A DNA stretch of 61,571 bases from contig NZ_JAIQZN010000036.1 in assembly GCF_023333585.1 (NCBI RefSeq), positions 1 through 61,571 on the forward strand, read 5' to 3'. The DNA is from Argonema antarcticum A004/B2. GTDB taxonomy: Bacteria > Cyanobacteriota > Cyanobacteriia > Cyanobacteriales > Aerosakkonemataceae. Both the position numbers and the translations under genes were made by a program. Each line of letters starts with the position of its first letter. Within the stretch, counting starts at the first letter, position 1. The notes under the pieces were generated by a model, which saw nothing but the letters and a program-made list of their open reading frames with translations, did not search any database and was not told the origin of the DNA. Positions 25,643-34,320 of the stretch are shown here, piece after piece.

Positions 25643-26989
25643 TTACTCGTAGAGTTTCACACCTCGAATCGAATAATCCAACAACTCCATCGGGTGCATA
25701 ATCGGAACTTCCTTACCTTGCAACTGCAAATGCTTGCTAATTTGCAAAGTACAACCAGGATTGGCAGAAGCAATTAACTCAGCACCAGTATTCAGCAAAT
25801 TGTCAACCTTTTGCTGACCCAATTCATCAGCTACTTCCGGTTGCAGCATATTGTAAACACCAGCACTACCACAACACAAAGCCGCATCAATTGGTTCTCG
25901 CAACTTCACCCCCGGAATTTGCCGCAATAGCTGACGCGGTTGCACGCTAATCTTTTGTCCGTGCAACAAATGACAGGCATCTTGATAAACTAAAGTCAGT
26001 TCCCCATCAGTCAGCGGTGATAATTTTGTCGTCAATCCAACCAAAGCCAAAAACTCTTGAGCATCTTTTACCTTTCCGGCAAATTCTTTTGCTTTTTCCC
26101 GATAATTCGGGTCATCTTCTAAGATGTGAGCATATTCTTTCAAAGTATGACCGCAACCAGCAGCATTGATAATTACAAAATCCACTCCTGTGCCTTCAAA
26201 ACTATCAATCATCTGCCTAGCAAGCGCTTGTGCTTGTTCTTTTTGTCCTTGATGTTCTGGCAATGCGGCACAACAACCTTGAGATTTAGGAATCACAACT
26301 TCGCAACCATTGGCTGTTAAAACGCGCACAGTTGCATCATTAACTTTGGAGAAAAATAGACGTTGTACGCAACCTAAAATTACCCCAACCCGATAGCGTT
26401 TCTTACCTTCAGCCGGAATAACTTCTGGCAGAGTATCTCGAAACGCTTTTAGAGTTACATTTGGCAGAATAGATTCCATTGCCCCCAATCGGGGAGATAT
26501 CTGTTTAAGTAATCCAGTAGCGCGAAAAAATTTGGGAAATCCCAACTTTTGATATATCAACAAAGGCGCTAGCAAAACCCGCAACCGATTGGGATAGGGA
26601 AATAAGTTAAAGATGAGTTGCCTAACCAGTTTATCTGGCAAACTGCGCGAATAATTTCTCTCTATCTGCGGACGAGTCGCGGCAATCAACTTGTCATATT
26701 GTACACCCGACGGACAGGTAGTTACACAAGCGAGACATCCCAAACAACTATCAAAATGCTGCACCGTTCCCTCACCAAGAGGTGCTTCACCTTCATTGAT
26801 AGCATCCATCAGATAAATCCGCCCTCTTGGCGAATCCATCTCTTTACCAATTACGCGATAACTGGGACAAGTGGAAAGACAAAATCCGCAGTGAACGCAA
26901 GTATCAATGAGTTTCGGGTCGGGCGGATGATTAGCATCAAACCCACCTAAATTATCTGAATTTATGCCCGGTTTTTCGGAAATTTGCAT
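25643..26989 (-). CDS. glcF: Glycolate dehydrogenase, iron-sulfur subunit
   Basis: 448 residues. Two [4Fe-4S] ferredoxin-type motifs near the N-terminus (CVHCGFCLSTCP and CLGCLACVTTCP) and two CCG-type domains (GCCAALPEHQG, ALCCGSAGVYN) make it the electron-transfer subunit of glycolate oxidase/dehydrogenase. With GlcD and GlcE it oxidises glycolate from photorespiration to glyoxylate and passes electrons to the membrane quinone pool. It lies downstream of glcE (50-bp gap) on the same strand, last of the glcD-HD-glcE-glcF run. Confidence 0.92.
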   Translation of the reverse strand: MQISEKPGINSDNLGGFDANHPPDPKLIDTCVHCGFCLSTCPSYRVIGKEMDSPRGRIYLMDAINEGEAPLGEGTVQHFDSCLGCLACVTTCPSGVQYDKLIAATRPQIERNYSRSLPDKLVRQLIFNLFPYPNRLRVLLAPLLIYQKLGFPKFFRATGLLKQISPRLGAMESILPNVTLKAFRDTLPEVIPAEGKKRYRVGVILGCVQRLFFSKVNDATVRVLTANGCEVVIPKSQGCCAALPEHQGQKEQAQALARQMIDSFEGTGVDFVIINAAGCGHTLKEYAHILEDDPNYREKAKEFAGKVKDAQEFLALVGLTTKLSPLTDGELTLVYQDACHLLHGQKISVQPRQLLRQIPGVKLREPIDAALCCGSAGVYNMLQPEVADELGQQKVDNLLNTGAELIASANPGCTLQISKHLQLQGKEVPIMHPMELLDYSIRGVKLYE

Positions 26990-27039
26990 CTTCTCTCTTT
27001 CTTCCTTTGCGCCCTTTGCGTATTCGTGTTTCGTTTAAA

Positions 27040-28365
27040 CTAAATTCCTGCCACAAAACGATGTGGGCTTAAAATATTTTCTGGGTCAAATTGCTGTTTG
27101 ATTTGCCGCATTAAATCGAGGGCGTTGCCGGAATAGCCCCAGACATCCAGCTGTTGTTTGAAGGAAATTGGTGCTTCAAGAACAGTGAGGAAACCGCTGT
27201 GAGATTGACAGTGCGATCGCATTTTTGTAACGCAATTCAGCGCATTTTCTGGATTAAACCGCAATAACCCTAACCCACTACCGGCGTGAATCAATCCAAT
27301 TCCCTGCTGATGGGAAATGTTATCCAACAGAGTGAGAGTGGCGACGGCAGCAGTGGGTAGCATTCCTATTTTGCAAATAATTTCGGGTTCTTGACCAGAT
27401 GCCCAGATTTGTTCTGCTAACTTCTGCCATAATTCAGCCTCATCATTTCCGGTATAGCTGCTGCATTGCAAACCCAGTGTTTGCCCTACTTCTAGAAGTC
27501 TAGTTGATTGTTGTTTGATACTTTCTGTGATGTTTTGGAAGCGAGTAATTAATCCCATGCCTTTACCAAGTCCCAGGTTAGTTACCACAGCCGTCGATCG
27601 CAAATCGACTGCTGTGGGGGTTAAGGCGGAGGCGAGAAGGGTTTTGGTGGCAAGTGCGATGGCATCCCCGATACCAATCAGCACGACTGTCTGTGACGCT
27701 TCTGGCAGGGGATAAACGCGAAACGTGGCTTGCGAGATCATGCCCAGGGTGCCAAACGAACCAGTGAATAGTTTCATCAAGTCGTATCCGGCAACATTTT
27801 TTACCACGCGCCCACCGGCTTTGGCGATTTGACCATCGGCACGGACAAAGGAAATTCCCAGCAACATATCCCGCACGCCGCCATATCGTTGCCGCAGAGA
27901 ACCGGCGTCAGCAGTAGCTACGATGCCGCCGATGGTTGCTGTTTGGGGATAACTTGGATCGAGAGCGATAAATTGTCCAGATGCAGCCAAAATTGCCTGT
28001 ATATCGGATAATTTCGCGCCTGCTTCGACGGTGATGGTTAAATCGCCGACTGCGTGTTCGATGACGCGGTTGAGGCGTGAGGTGCTAATTACTACATCGA
28101 CTCCTTTAGCTACACCACCCCAACTCAGTTTGCTGCTGCTGCCGCAAGGTAAGACGCGCCAACGCTGCTGGTAGGCGCAGGCGATGACTTGGGCGAGTTC
28201 TGACTGGGTGTTGGGATAGACGATGCAGGTAGAAGTGGTGCCGGATGATACTGTCTCAGATATGTGTTTTTGCTGAGAAACTTCGATGTTTTCCCAGTCG
28301 CGGACTGCTGCTGGGCCAAGGATGTCGGTGAGAGTTTGTGCGATCGCTTTCGTTTCTTGAATCAC
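27040..28365 (-). CDS. glcE: Glycolate dehydrogenase, FAD-binding subunit
   Basis: 441 residues. It has the FAD-binding type-4 (VAO/PCMH) fold with the N-terminal PNTQSELAQVIACAYQQRWRVLPCGSSSKL segment, GDLTITVEAGAKLSDIQAIL and ATIGGIVATADAGSLRQRYGGVRDMLLG. The C-terminal half is shorter and more divergent than GlcD, as expected for GlcE. It lies just 2 bp after the HD-hydrolase stop, strongly suggesting one transcript. It partners GlcD and GlcF. Confidence 0.9.
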   Translation of the reverse strand: MIQETKAIAQTLTDILGPAAVRDWENIEVSQQKHISETVSSGTTSTCIVYPNTQSELAQVIACAYQQRWRVLPCGSSSKLSWGGVAKGVDVVISTSRLNRVIEHAVGDLTITVEAGAKLSDIQAILAASGQFIALDPSYPQTATIGGIVATADAGSLRQRYGGVRDMLLGISFVRADGQIAKAGGRVVKNVAGYDLMKLFTGSFGTLGMISQATFRVYPLPEASQTVVLIGIGDAIALATKTLLASALTPTAVDLRSTAVVTNLGLGKGMGLITRFQNITESIKQQSTRLLEVGQTLGLQCSSYTGNDEAELWQKLAEQIWASGQEPEIICKIGMLPTAAVATLTLLDNISHQQGIGLIHAGSGLGLLRFNPENALNCVTKMRSHCQSHSGFLTVLEAPISFKQQLDVWGYSGNALDLMRQIKQQFDPENILSPHRFVAGI

Positions 28366-28367
28366 TA

Positions 28368-29027
28368 TTATATTTTATTACTGTTTCCTGACGATAAATA
28401 TTTTATTTCTTCTTGAATATTCTGTCTAGCCTTCTCTTCTAATGCGGTAAACATTTGCTCTGTGAAATATATTCTTTCTCGTTTCAAAAAATTCTGCAAG
28501 ACTTGTTTACGGCCCGATCGATATTCTCCCTCTGAAAGCCAGGAATATTCTTGACGTATTGCTACTGCATAATTTCGATATTCTGTCTCAAACGCACCTA
28601 ATATGGATAAGTCTGCATCCAAAAATATTTGGCTATCAATACTGTTTTCAATGGCTTGATGGGTTTTCGTTGTTAATATTAAGTTTACAGCATTATCTAT
28701 CGTTTCTGCTGAAATTCCTATATTTGTCAAAACATCTGCTGCATAAGCAGCGCTTTTTTCTTCATTATCTTTAGCTTTGGGATCGTAAATGACATCGTGA
28801 AACCAAGCAGCAAATTCAAGTGCGGCGAAATTTTGGGATTGCGATCGCATCAAGTCTATTGTATCTAAAACTTGCTGTATGTGCGCCAGATTATGATAAA
28901 ATCTATCCGTGCTAGCATAGGCTGCTGTCAAGTCAAAGAATAACTTATATGCAGCGATTGGTGCAACTCGAAACGGTTGCAGTAAAGACTGCCATCTTGA
29001 GAATGCGATCTGCGACTGCTTTACCAA
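28368..29027 (-). CDS. HD-domain phosphohydrolase-like protein in the glc operon
   Basis: 219 residues. An HD-type metal site is recognisable: YHNLAHIQQVLDTIDL (His), then AAWFHDVIYDPKAKDNEEKSA (HD pair), and a later acidic residue in DADLSILG. This resembles the predicted metal-dependent HD phosphohydrolases of about 200 residues found widely in bacteria, with unknown substrate. It is sandwiched between glcD (41-bp gap) and glcE (2-bp gap), so it is transcribed with the photorespiratory genes. A phosphoglycolate- or nucleotide-related role would be a guess. Confidence 0.8.
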   Translation of the reverse strand: MVKQSQIAFSRWQSLLQPFRVAPIAAYKLFFDLTAAYASTDRFYHNLAHIQQVLDTIDLMRSQSQNFAALEFAAWFHDVIYDPKAKDNEEKSAAYAADVLTNIGISAETIDNAVNLILTTKTHQAIENSIDSQIFLDADLSILGAFETEYRNYAVAIRQEYSWLSEGEYRSGRKQVLQNFLKRERIYFTEQMFTALEEKARQNIQEEIKYLSSGNSNKI

Positions 29028-29068
29028 TTTTATATCACCTCGCTCAGAATGCTCAGCCTATCTCTAAA

Positions 29069-30541
29069 TTAAAAACGTTCTACCGATTCAAACTGTTTTG
29101 CACTTTGAGCATTGGCAGCTTCCCCACAAGTGCGAGGAGTAGGGAAAATTTTCCCAGGATTTGCTAAACCTTTAGGATTAAAAACTTGCCGCACCCATTG
29201 CATTGTTTCTAAATCTATCTCGGTAAACATTTCTGGCATATAGCATTTTTTATCTGCACCGATGCCATGTTCTCCAGAAAGACTGCCGCCGACTTTTACG
29301 CAGAGTTTGAGAATGTCTCCGCCTAATTCTTCTACTTTTTCTAATGCCCCTGGAACAGAGTTATCGTAAAGAATTAGTGGGTGCAAGTTACCATCGCCTG
29401 CATGAAATACATTGGCGATGCGATATCCGTATTTCTGACTTAAATTTTCAATCTCTTGCAGCACAAAAGACAACTGCGTGCGCGGAATTACGCCATCTTG
29501 TACGTAATAATCGGGACTCATGTGACCGGCGGCGGCGAATGCTGCTTTACGTCCTTTCCATAATTTTAACCGTGTTTCTAAGTCGTTAGCTGTGGTGATA
29601 CTGCGTGCGCCGTTTTTGGTGCAAATTTCGGCAATGCGCTTTTTATTAGCGGCGACTTCTACTTCTAAACCATCTACTTCTACTAGCAAGATGGCAGCAG
29701 CATCGCGGGGATAACACCCGGTTGCAACGACATCTTCGACAGCGTTAATGCTGAGGTTATCCATTATTTCCATACCAGCTGGAATAATGCCGGAACCGAT
29801 AATATCTGAGACGGATGCACCAGCAGCTTCTATGTTAGTAAAGTCTGCCAAAAGAACGCAAATTGATTCTGCGGTTTTGAGAATTCTGAGGGTGATTTCT
29901 GTGGCGATGCCAAGGGTTCCCTCAGAACCGACAAACAAACCTGTGATATCGTAACCTGGCATTTCTGGAACTGAGCTACCGACATCAACAATTGAGCCGT
30001 CGGGAAGGACTAATTTTAATCCTAGTACGTGGTTTGTGGTGACTCCATATTTGAGGCAATGGACGCCGCCGGAATTTTCGGCAACGTTACCACCTATTGA
30101 GCAAACAATTTGGCTAGAGGGGTCGGGTGCGTAGTAGAATCCTGCACCGCTGACGGCTTGGGTTACCCAGTTATTAATCACTCCTGGTTGCACTACGACT
30201 CGCTGATTTTCTAAGTCTATTTCCAGTATTTTTTTCATTAATGCGGTGACGATGAGGACGCAATTTTCTACTGGCAATGCACCGCCAGAAAGTCCTGTTC
30301 CGGCACCGCGTGCGACCCAGGGGATTTGATTGCGATCGCATATTTTGACCGCTTCTGCCACTTGTTCCGTCGTTCGCGGCAGCACCACCACCGCCGGTCG
30401 CTGTCGGTAGCTGGTCAGTCCATCGCATTCATAGGTCAGCAATTCTTCGCGGCGCTGAACTACACCATTTTTACCAACTACATCTTCAAATTGTTTGATG
30501 ATTGGTTGCCAATTTATTTGTTGTTTTTCTTGGATAATCAT
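29069..30541 (-). CDS. glcD: Glycolate dehydrogenase, catalytic FAD subunit
   Basis: 490 residues, full length. FAD type-4 fold: VVVLPRTTEQVAEAVKIC, ARGAGTGLSGGALP (FAD pyrophosphate contact), APDPSSQIVCSIGGNVAENSGG, and the C-terminal substrate domain with HAGDGNLHPLIL and LSGEHGIGADK, both diagnostic for GlcD/D-lactate dehydrogenase-type enzymes. Presence beside glcE and glcF makes glycolate the likely substrate over D-lactate. First gene of the operon; its promoter should lie in 30542-30594, where nothing clear is seen. Confidence 0.93.
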   Translation of the reverse strand: MIIQEKQQINWQPIIKQFEDVVGKNGVVQRREELLTYECDGLTSYRQRPAVVVLPRTTEQVAEAVKICDRNQIPWVARGAGTGLSGGALPVENCVLIVTALMKKILEIDLENQRVVVQPGVINNWVTQAVSGAGFYYAPDPSSQIVCSIGGNVAENSGGVHCLKYGVTTNHVLGLKLVLPDGSIVDVGSSVPEMPGYDITGLFVGSEGTLGIATEITLRILKTAESICVLLADFTNIEAAGASVSDIIGSGIIPAGMEIMDNLSINAVEDVVATGCYPRDAAAILLVEVDGLEVEVAANKKRIAEICTKNGARSITTANDLETRLKLWKGRKAAFAAAGHMSPDYYVQDGVIPRTQLSFVLQEIENLSQKYGYRIANVFHAGDGNLHPLILYDNSVPGALEKVEELGGDILKLCVKVGGSLSGEHGIGADKKCYMPEMFTEIDLETMQWVRQVFNPKGLANPGKIFPTPRTCGEAANAQSAKQFESVERF

Positions 30542-30594
30542 GGGTGGTTTCCTAAAATAGTGGTGGATATTTAAGCTGTGATGAAATGGGGAAT

Positions 30595-30985
30595 TTACAA
30601 GGTGCGTAACTCGGATATTACTTCCTCTGATAGCGTTATAGCTGTGATTGTAATCCCAGCTAATCCTGGGAAAAAATCGACATAATCTGCTTGTCTGCGA
30701 AATCTTCGCAACCGAGTTAGCTTTTCTGCGACTGATTTACGCACTGGGTCAGGACTAAAGTCATGCGGGTATTCCAAAGTGATAAACATTTTGCTCCGCA
30801 CCTCGTATGGCATATCTGGAATCTGGAAAGTAATGCTTAACCTTGTCGGGTGCTTCCAGCAGTACTGGGACGAGAAAGGGATACTTGGCAATAAACTGTA
30901 ATATTTCCTCTCGCCCTCTGAAGGTGTATGCTCCCTCCAAGGCTTCAATGTCAGCTTTAGGGATAATTACTGCTGTTTCTGTCAT
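30595..30985 (-). pseudogene. Frameshifted small gene (7-bp duplication)
   Basis: From ATG 30985 (GGAG about 12 nt upstream) the frame reads MTETAVIIPKADIEALEGAY ... EAPDKVKHYFPD, then the natural continuation MPYEVRSKMFITLEYPHDFS ... EEVISELRTL is in another frame. The switch falls on a perfect 7-bp tandem duplication (TCTGGAA twice, 30815-30828). Removing one copy restores an unbroken protein of about 128 residues. The first half resembles a cyanobacterial family of unknown function with ALEGAYTFPGREE and KYPFLVPLLLEAP motifs. It may be a pseudogene, a phase-variable gene or an assembly error; the downstream part has kept good coding character, so the break is recent. Confidence 0.75.
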
Positions 30986-31123
30986 GGCGTAGTCAGTCTC
31001 CTGCGATCGCTCTGAATAATATTGTTGCAAAAAATCAGGTCAAAATGGGATATACAGCAGTTTTGATTTGAGTTAACTACAGTGGTGCGTTAGCCACAAG
31101 GGTAATGCGCCTTACCCTTGTGG

Positions 31124-33112
31124 CTATCGTCCCAATTTAGTAAGCAGTTGCTTTCTATTTTCTATTGCTTCTTTATTTGCAGGCCAGATTTCAATAGCTT
31201 TGTTGTAAGCTGCGATCGCATCGTCGTTCTTTTGCATTTTCTCTAAAACTATACCTCGCTGATACCAAGCTTCTGTGTAATCTGGCTTAATTTGAGCGGC
31301 TTTATCATAGGAAGCGATCGCCACATCGTATTTTTTCAATTTATCTAGAACAACGCCTCGGTTATACCAAGCTTCGGCGTAATCTTGTTTTATTTTAACT
31401 GCTTTTTCCAAACAGGCGATCGCTTCTTCGTACCGGCTTAATTTTATCAGCACGTAACCTCTTCCAGACCAAGCTTCCGCAGAATCAGGCTCGATCGCCA
31501 AAGCTTTGTCAAAAGATGCGATCGCATCATTATATTTTTGCAATTGCCCCAACGTCGAGCCGCGTTCTACCCAAGCTTCCGCATAAGCTGGCTGAAGTTT
31601 TACAGCTTTTTCCAAAGATGAAAGTGCTTCTTTATAGCTTTGTAATTTATTTAGCACAATTCCTTTATTATACCATGCTTCCGAATAATCAGGCTGAATT
31701 TCCACAGCTTTATCTAGGGAACTTAAAGCTTCTTGGTAGCGCTGTAATTGATTTAACACTACCCCCCGATCGTGCCAAGCTTTCGGATAGTTTGGCTGGA
31801 TTTCCACAGTTTTATCTAAGGATGTTAGCGCTTCTTCGTAGCGTTTCAATTTTTCCAGAACGACACTCCTATCGTGCCAAGCTTGTGAATAATCTGACTT
31901 AATTTTGAGCGATTCATCATAGGCTCGCAGTGCTTCTTCATACTTCTGTAATTTTGACAATGCTTCGCCGCGTTTCACCCAAGCTTCCGAGTGGTTTTTG
32001 TCGATTTGAATTGCTTTTTCTAAAATTCCCACTGCTTCTTCGTAACGGTGCAATTCTATCAATATTTTGCCTTGATTTAACAATTCAACGGCTTCCGGTA
32101 TTTGGGGTAAAGGCGTTGAGGTAACTGATGCTATAGAGTTTTGACTATCCGTTGGTGTAAATTGAAATAACTTTGAGATACCCACACTAACAACTGCTGT
32201 TAACACTACGAGCAAAAGTTGGGAATACTTTACAAGCGAGCGCTCATGGGAGCTTGGAAGAAAAAAGCGTTGAGTATAACCAGCAATAGTAATTTGTAAT
32301 TTTTGCAGATCGTTGAGTACTTCCGGTGCTGATTGGTAGCGATCTCTGAAGTGCGATCGCACCATTTTGTCTAAAATTGCGGCCAACTGCTTGCTAACCT
32401 GTGCGGATTCGCGCCAGCTAATTTCGCCCGTTTCTGGATCTTCCTTCAATTCGTCTGGGGATACACCAGTTAATGCTTGAATTGCTGTCATCCCCAAAGC
32501 ATAGATATCGCTGTTAAAACGCGGCTTTCCTCCCAGTTGTTCGTTTGGCATATAGCCGCTCGAACCAATGAGAATAGTGCCACTCGTTTGTCCCTTTGCG
32601 TTAGTTATTAAAGTACTGATTTCTTTGACCGCTCCAAAGTCAATTAAAACGAATTTGCCATCCGATCGCCGTCTGATTAAATTTGAGGGTTTAATATCGC
32701 GGTGAATAACATTTTGTTGGTGGACAAACGTCAATACTTCCAAAATATCTTGTAAAAAAACAATAATCTCAGCTTCGCTGAGTTGTTTATCTGGGGTGAG
32801 TTCTTGGCTGAGATCTTCTCCTTCAATAAATTCCTGAACCAAATAGAATTCTTGGTTTTCCTCAAAGTGTGCAAGCAACTGGGGGATGCGATCGTGCTTC
32901 CCCAAGCGATACAGAACTTGTGCTTCTGTGTCGAACAACCGTCTCGCCGTCTGCAAAAGCGGTGGGTCTATATCTTTCGACTTAAGTTGCTTAACGACGC
33001 ACTGGGGTTTACCAGGGAGGTCTCGATCTTCAGCGACGAAGGTAGCACCGAAACCCCCGCTTCCCAGCAGACGAATGATTTGGTAGCGCTCACGCAGTGT
33101 TTGTCCAAGCAT
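31124..33112 (-). CDS. Ser/Thr protein kinase with TPR repeats
   Basis: 662 residues. Kinase domain at about 10-270 with intact motifs: GSGGFGATF glycine loop, VVKQLK lysine, HRDIKPSN, DFG, and the GYMPNEQ stretch. One membrane helix (about 297-316, LLLVVLTAVVSVGI) follows. The C-terminal part carries nine TPR units of 34 residues (about 340-655: AEAWYNRGVVLDKLKKYDVAI), placed outside the plasma membrane by this topology. Such Pkn22/SpkF-like fusions are common in cyanobacteria; targets are unknown. It lies downstream of the carbonic anhydrase gene on the same strand but is separated by a terminator. Confidence 0.92.
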   Translation of the reverse strand: MLGQTLRERYQIIRLLGSGGFGATFVAEDRDLPGKPQCVVKQLKSKDIDPPLLQTARRLFDTEAQVLYRLGKHDRIPQLLAHFEENQEFYLVQEFIEGEDLSQELTPDKQLSEAEIIVFLQDILEVLTFVHQQNVIHRDIKPSNLIRRRSDGKFVLIDFGAVKEISTLITNAKGQTSGTILIGSSGYMPNEQLGGKPRFNSDIYALGMTAIQALTGVSPDELKEDPETGEISWRESAQVSKQLAAILDKMVRSHFRDRYQSAPEVLNDLQKLQITIAGYTQRFFLPSSHERSLVKYSQLLLVVLTAVVSVGISKLFQFTPTDSQNSIASVTSTPLPQIPEAVELLNQGKILIELHRYEEAVGILEKAIQIDKNHSEAWVKRGEALSKLQKYEEALRAYDESLKIKSDYSQAWHDRSVVLEKLKRYEEALTSLDKTVEIQPNYPKAWHDRGVVLNQLQRYQEALSSLDKAVEIQPDYSEAWYNKGIVLNKLQSYKEALSSLEKAVKLQPAYAEAWVERGSTLGQLQKYNDAIASFDKALAIEPDSAEAWSGRGYVLIKLSRYEEAIACLEKAVKIKQDYAEAWYNRGVVLDKLKKYDVAIASYDKAAQIKPDYTEAWYQRGIVLEKMQKNDDAIAAYNKAIEIWPANKEAIENRKQLLTKLGR

Positions 33113-33238
33113 CAGGTTCGTGCCCTGTAGCAGTGCTGGTACAGATTGTTACATGGATTTTGCCACAGAACTACACATTTGTAAAAAACAACTTTCTATG
33201 AGGCGATTTTTCTGCTTCCCGTAAAATCGAAATGAAAA

Positions 33239-33272
33239 GAGCAGGGGAGGGATAAAACCCGGTTTCCTGCTC
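33239..33272 (-). terminator. Terminator after carbonic anhydrase
   Basis: On the minus strand GAGCAGG (33272-33266) pairs with CCTGCTC (33245-33239) and is followed by TTTTCATTTC. The loop contains the AAACCGGGTTT palindrome. It lies 75 bp past the carbonic anhydrase stop. Confidence 0.6.
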
Positions 33273-33346
33273 AATTAACCTGTTTTTATTTTGCGCCTTT
33301 GGTTGCGTTGTCTGCTCTGAAATACCGACTCAGCCTGCTAAAAGTT

Positions 33347-34051
33347 TTAAATTGGCAATGAAACTGTTCCCTTCTCCTTCAGATCGGGCGATGGCTCAGC
33401 TTTCTGTTTCGGCACTTCGTAAATTTGACTAGCCTCGTGTTCGGCTTGGATACTGCATCGCTCCGCGCTGTAAACAAAAACTTCTCCAGTGTCAATTATA
33501 TAAACCCAGGCGTGGAGGTTAATCTGGCCTTTGTGGAGTTTGGATCGAATCACTGGGTAGGTTCGCAAATTTTCCACTTGAGTGAGAACGTTTTCTTCAA
33601 TTGTGGCATTTAAAAGTGCCTCCCCTTCAAGATATTTGTAGTTTTCTTTGATGATACGACGAGTTGCTTCCGCGTACTTTAACCAATCATAAAGCAAAGG
33701 CATTTCTTCAGAAATAATGTTCAGTTTCAGCAGTCCTTTCATCGCTCCACAATCTGAATGACCGCAGATAATAATATCCTTGATGCCAAAAGCCTGGATA
33801 GCATACTCTATGGTTGCACCTTCACCGCCATTTGTTGCACCATAAGGCGGAATGATGTTCCCAGCATTGCGAATAATGAAGAGTTCACCAGGCTCAGTTT
33901 GTGTAAGCAGATTGGGGTTAATCCGGGAGTCGGAGCAAGTGATGAAGAGGATGCGGGGCTGCTGATCGCGAGACAGTGCTTGAAACATCTCGCGGTGGCT
34001 TTTGAAGTAGTTTCGTTGAAACTCATGGACACCTTTAGTTATTTTTCGCAT
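33347..34051 (-). CDS. Beta-class carbonic anhydrase
   Basis: 234 residues. Zinc ligands and catalytic dyad are all present: Cys39-Asp41-Arg43 in CSDSRINPN, and His98 and Cys101 in GHSDCGAMKG. It interconverts CO2 and bicarbonate. Length and the INPNLLTQTEPGELFIIRNAGNIIPPYG segment fit the CcaA/IcfA type; carboxysomal CcaA usually has a longer C-terminal extension (about 270 residues), so this may be a shorter CcaA or a cytosolic paralogue. No ccm genes are nearby. A hairpin lies in its upstream region. Confidence 0.92.
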   Translation of the reverse strand: MRKITKGVHEFQRNYFKSHREMFQALSRDQQPRILFITCSDSRINPNLLTQTEPGELFIIRNAGNIIPPYGATNGGEGATIEYAIQAFGIKDIIICGHSDCGAMKGLLKLNIISEEMPLLYDWLKYAEATRRIIKENYKYLEGEALLNATIEENVLTQVENLRTYPVIRSKLHKGQINLHAWVYIIDTGEVFVYSAERCSIQAEHEASQIYEVPKQKAEPSPDLKEKGTVSLPI

Positions 34052-34149
34052 TGTTAGAGTCCCTGGCCTTTAAAAAACAAGAATATAGTTTCTTACTCTA
34101 GTTGATTCGGCGGGAAATAGTCAAATTCAGATCTGGCACTTTTCTCTAT

Positions 34150-34191
34150 AATACTTAATAAACCTGGTTTCTGAATGAAAAATTAAGTATT
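34150..34191. other. 10-bp inverted repeat carrying a palindrome copy
   Basis: AATACTTAAT (34150-34159) and ATTAAGTATT (34182-34191) are perfect complements. The loop holds AAACCTGGTTTCT, a variant of the AAACCGGGTTTCT family. It lies 99 bp upstream of the carbonic anhydrase start and 130 bp past the GT41 stop; it could be a terminator-like or regulatory hairpin. Confidence 0.45.
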
Positions 34192-34320
34192 TTCCCTTGA
34201 CTTATTGACAATAAACAAAGGTGATGACAGTGGTGCAAGATGTGAGCAAAGCGTAATCTTTGGCGATCGCAGTATCGCTAAAATGCTATATATACATAAG
34301 CCAGACAAAACATAGCCCAC

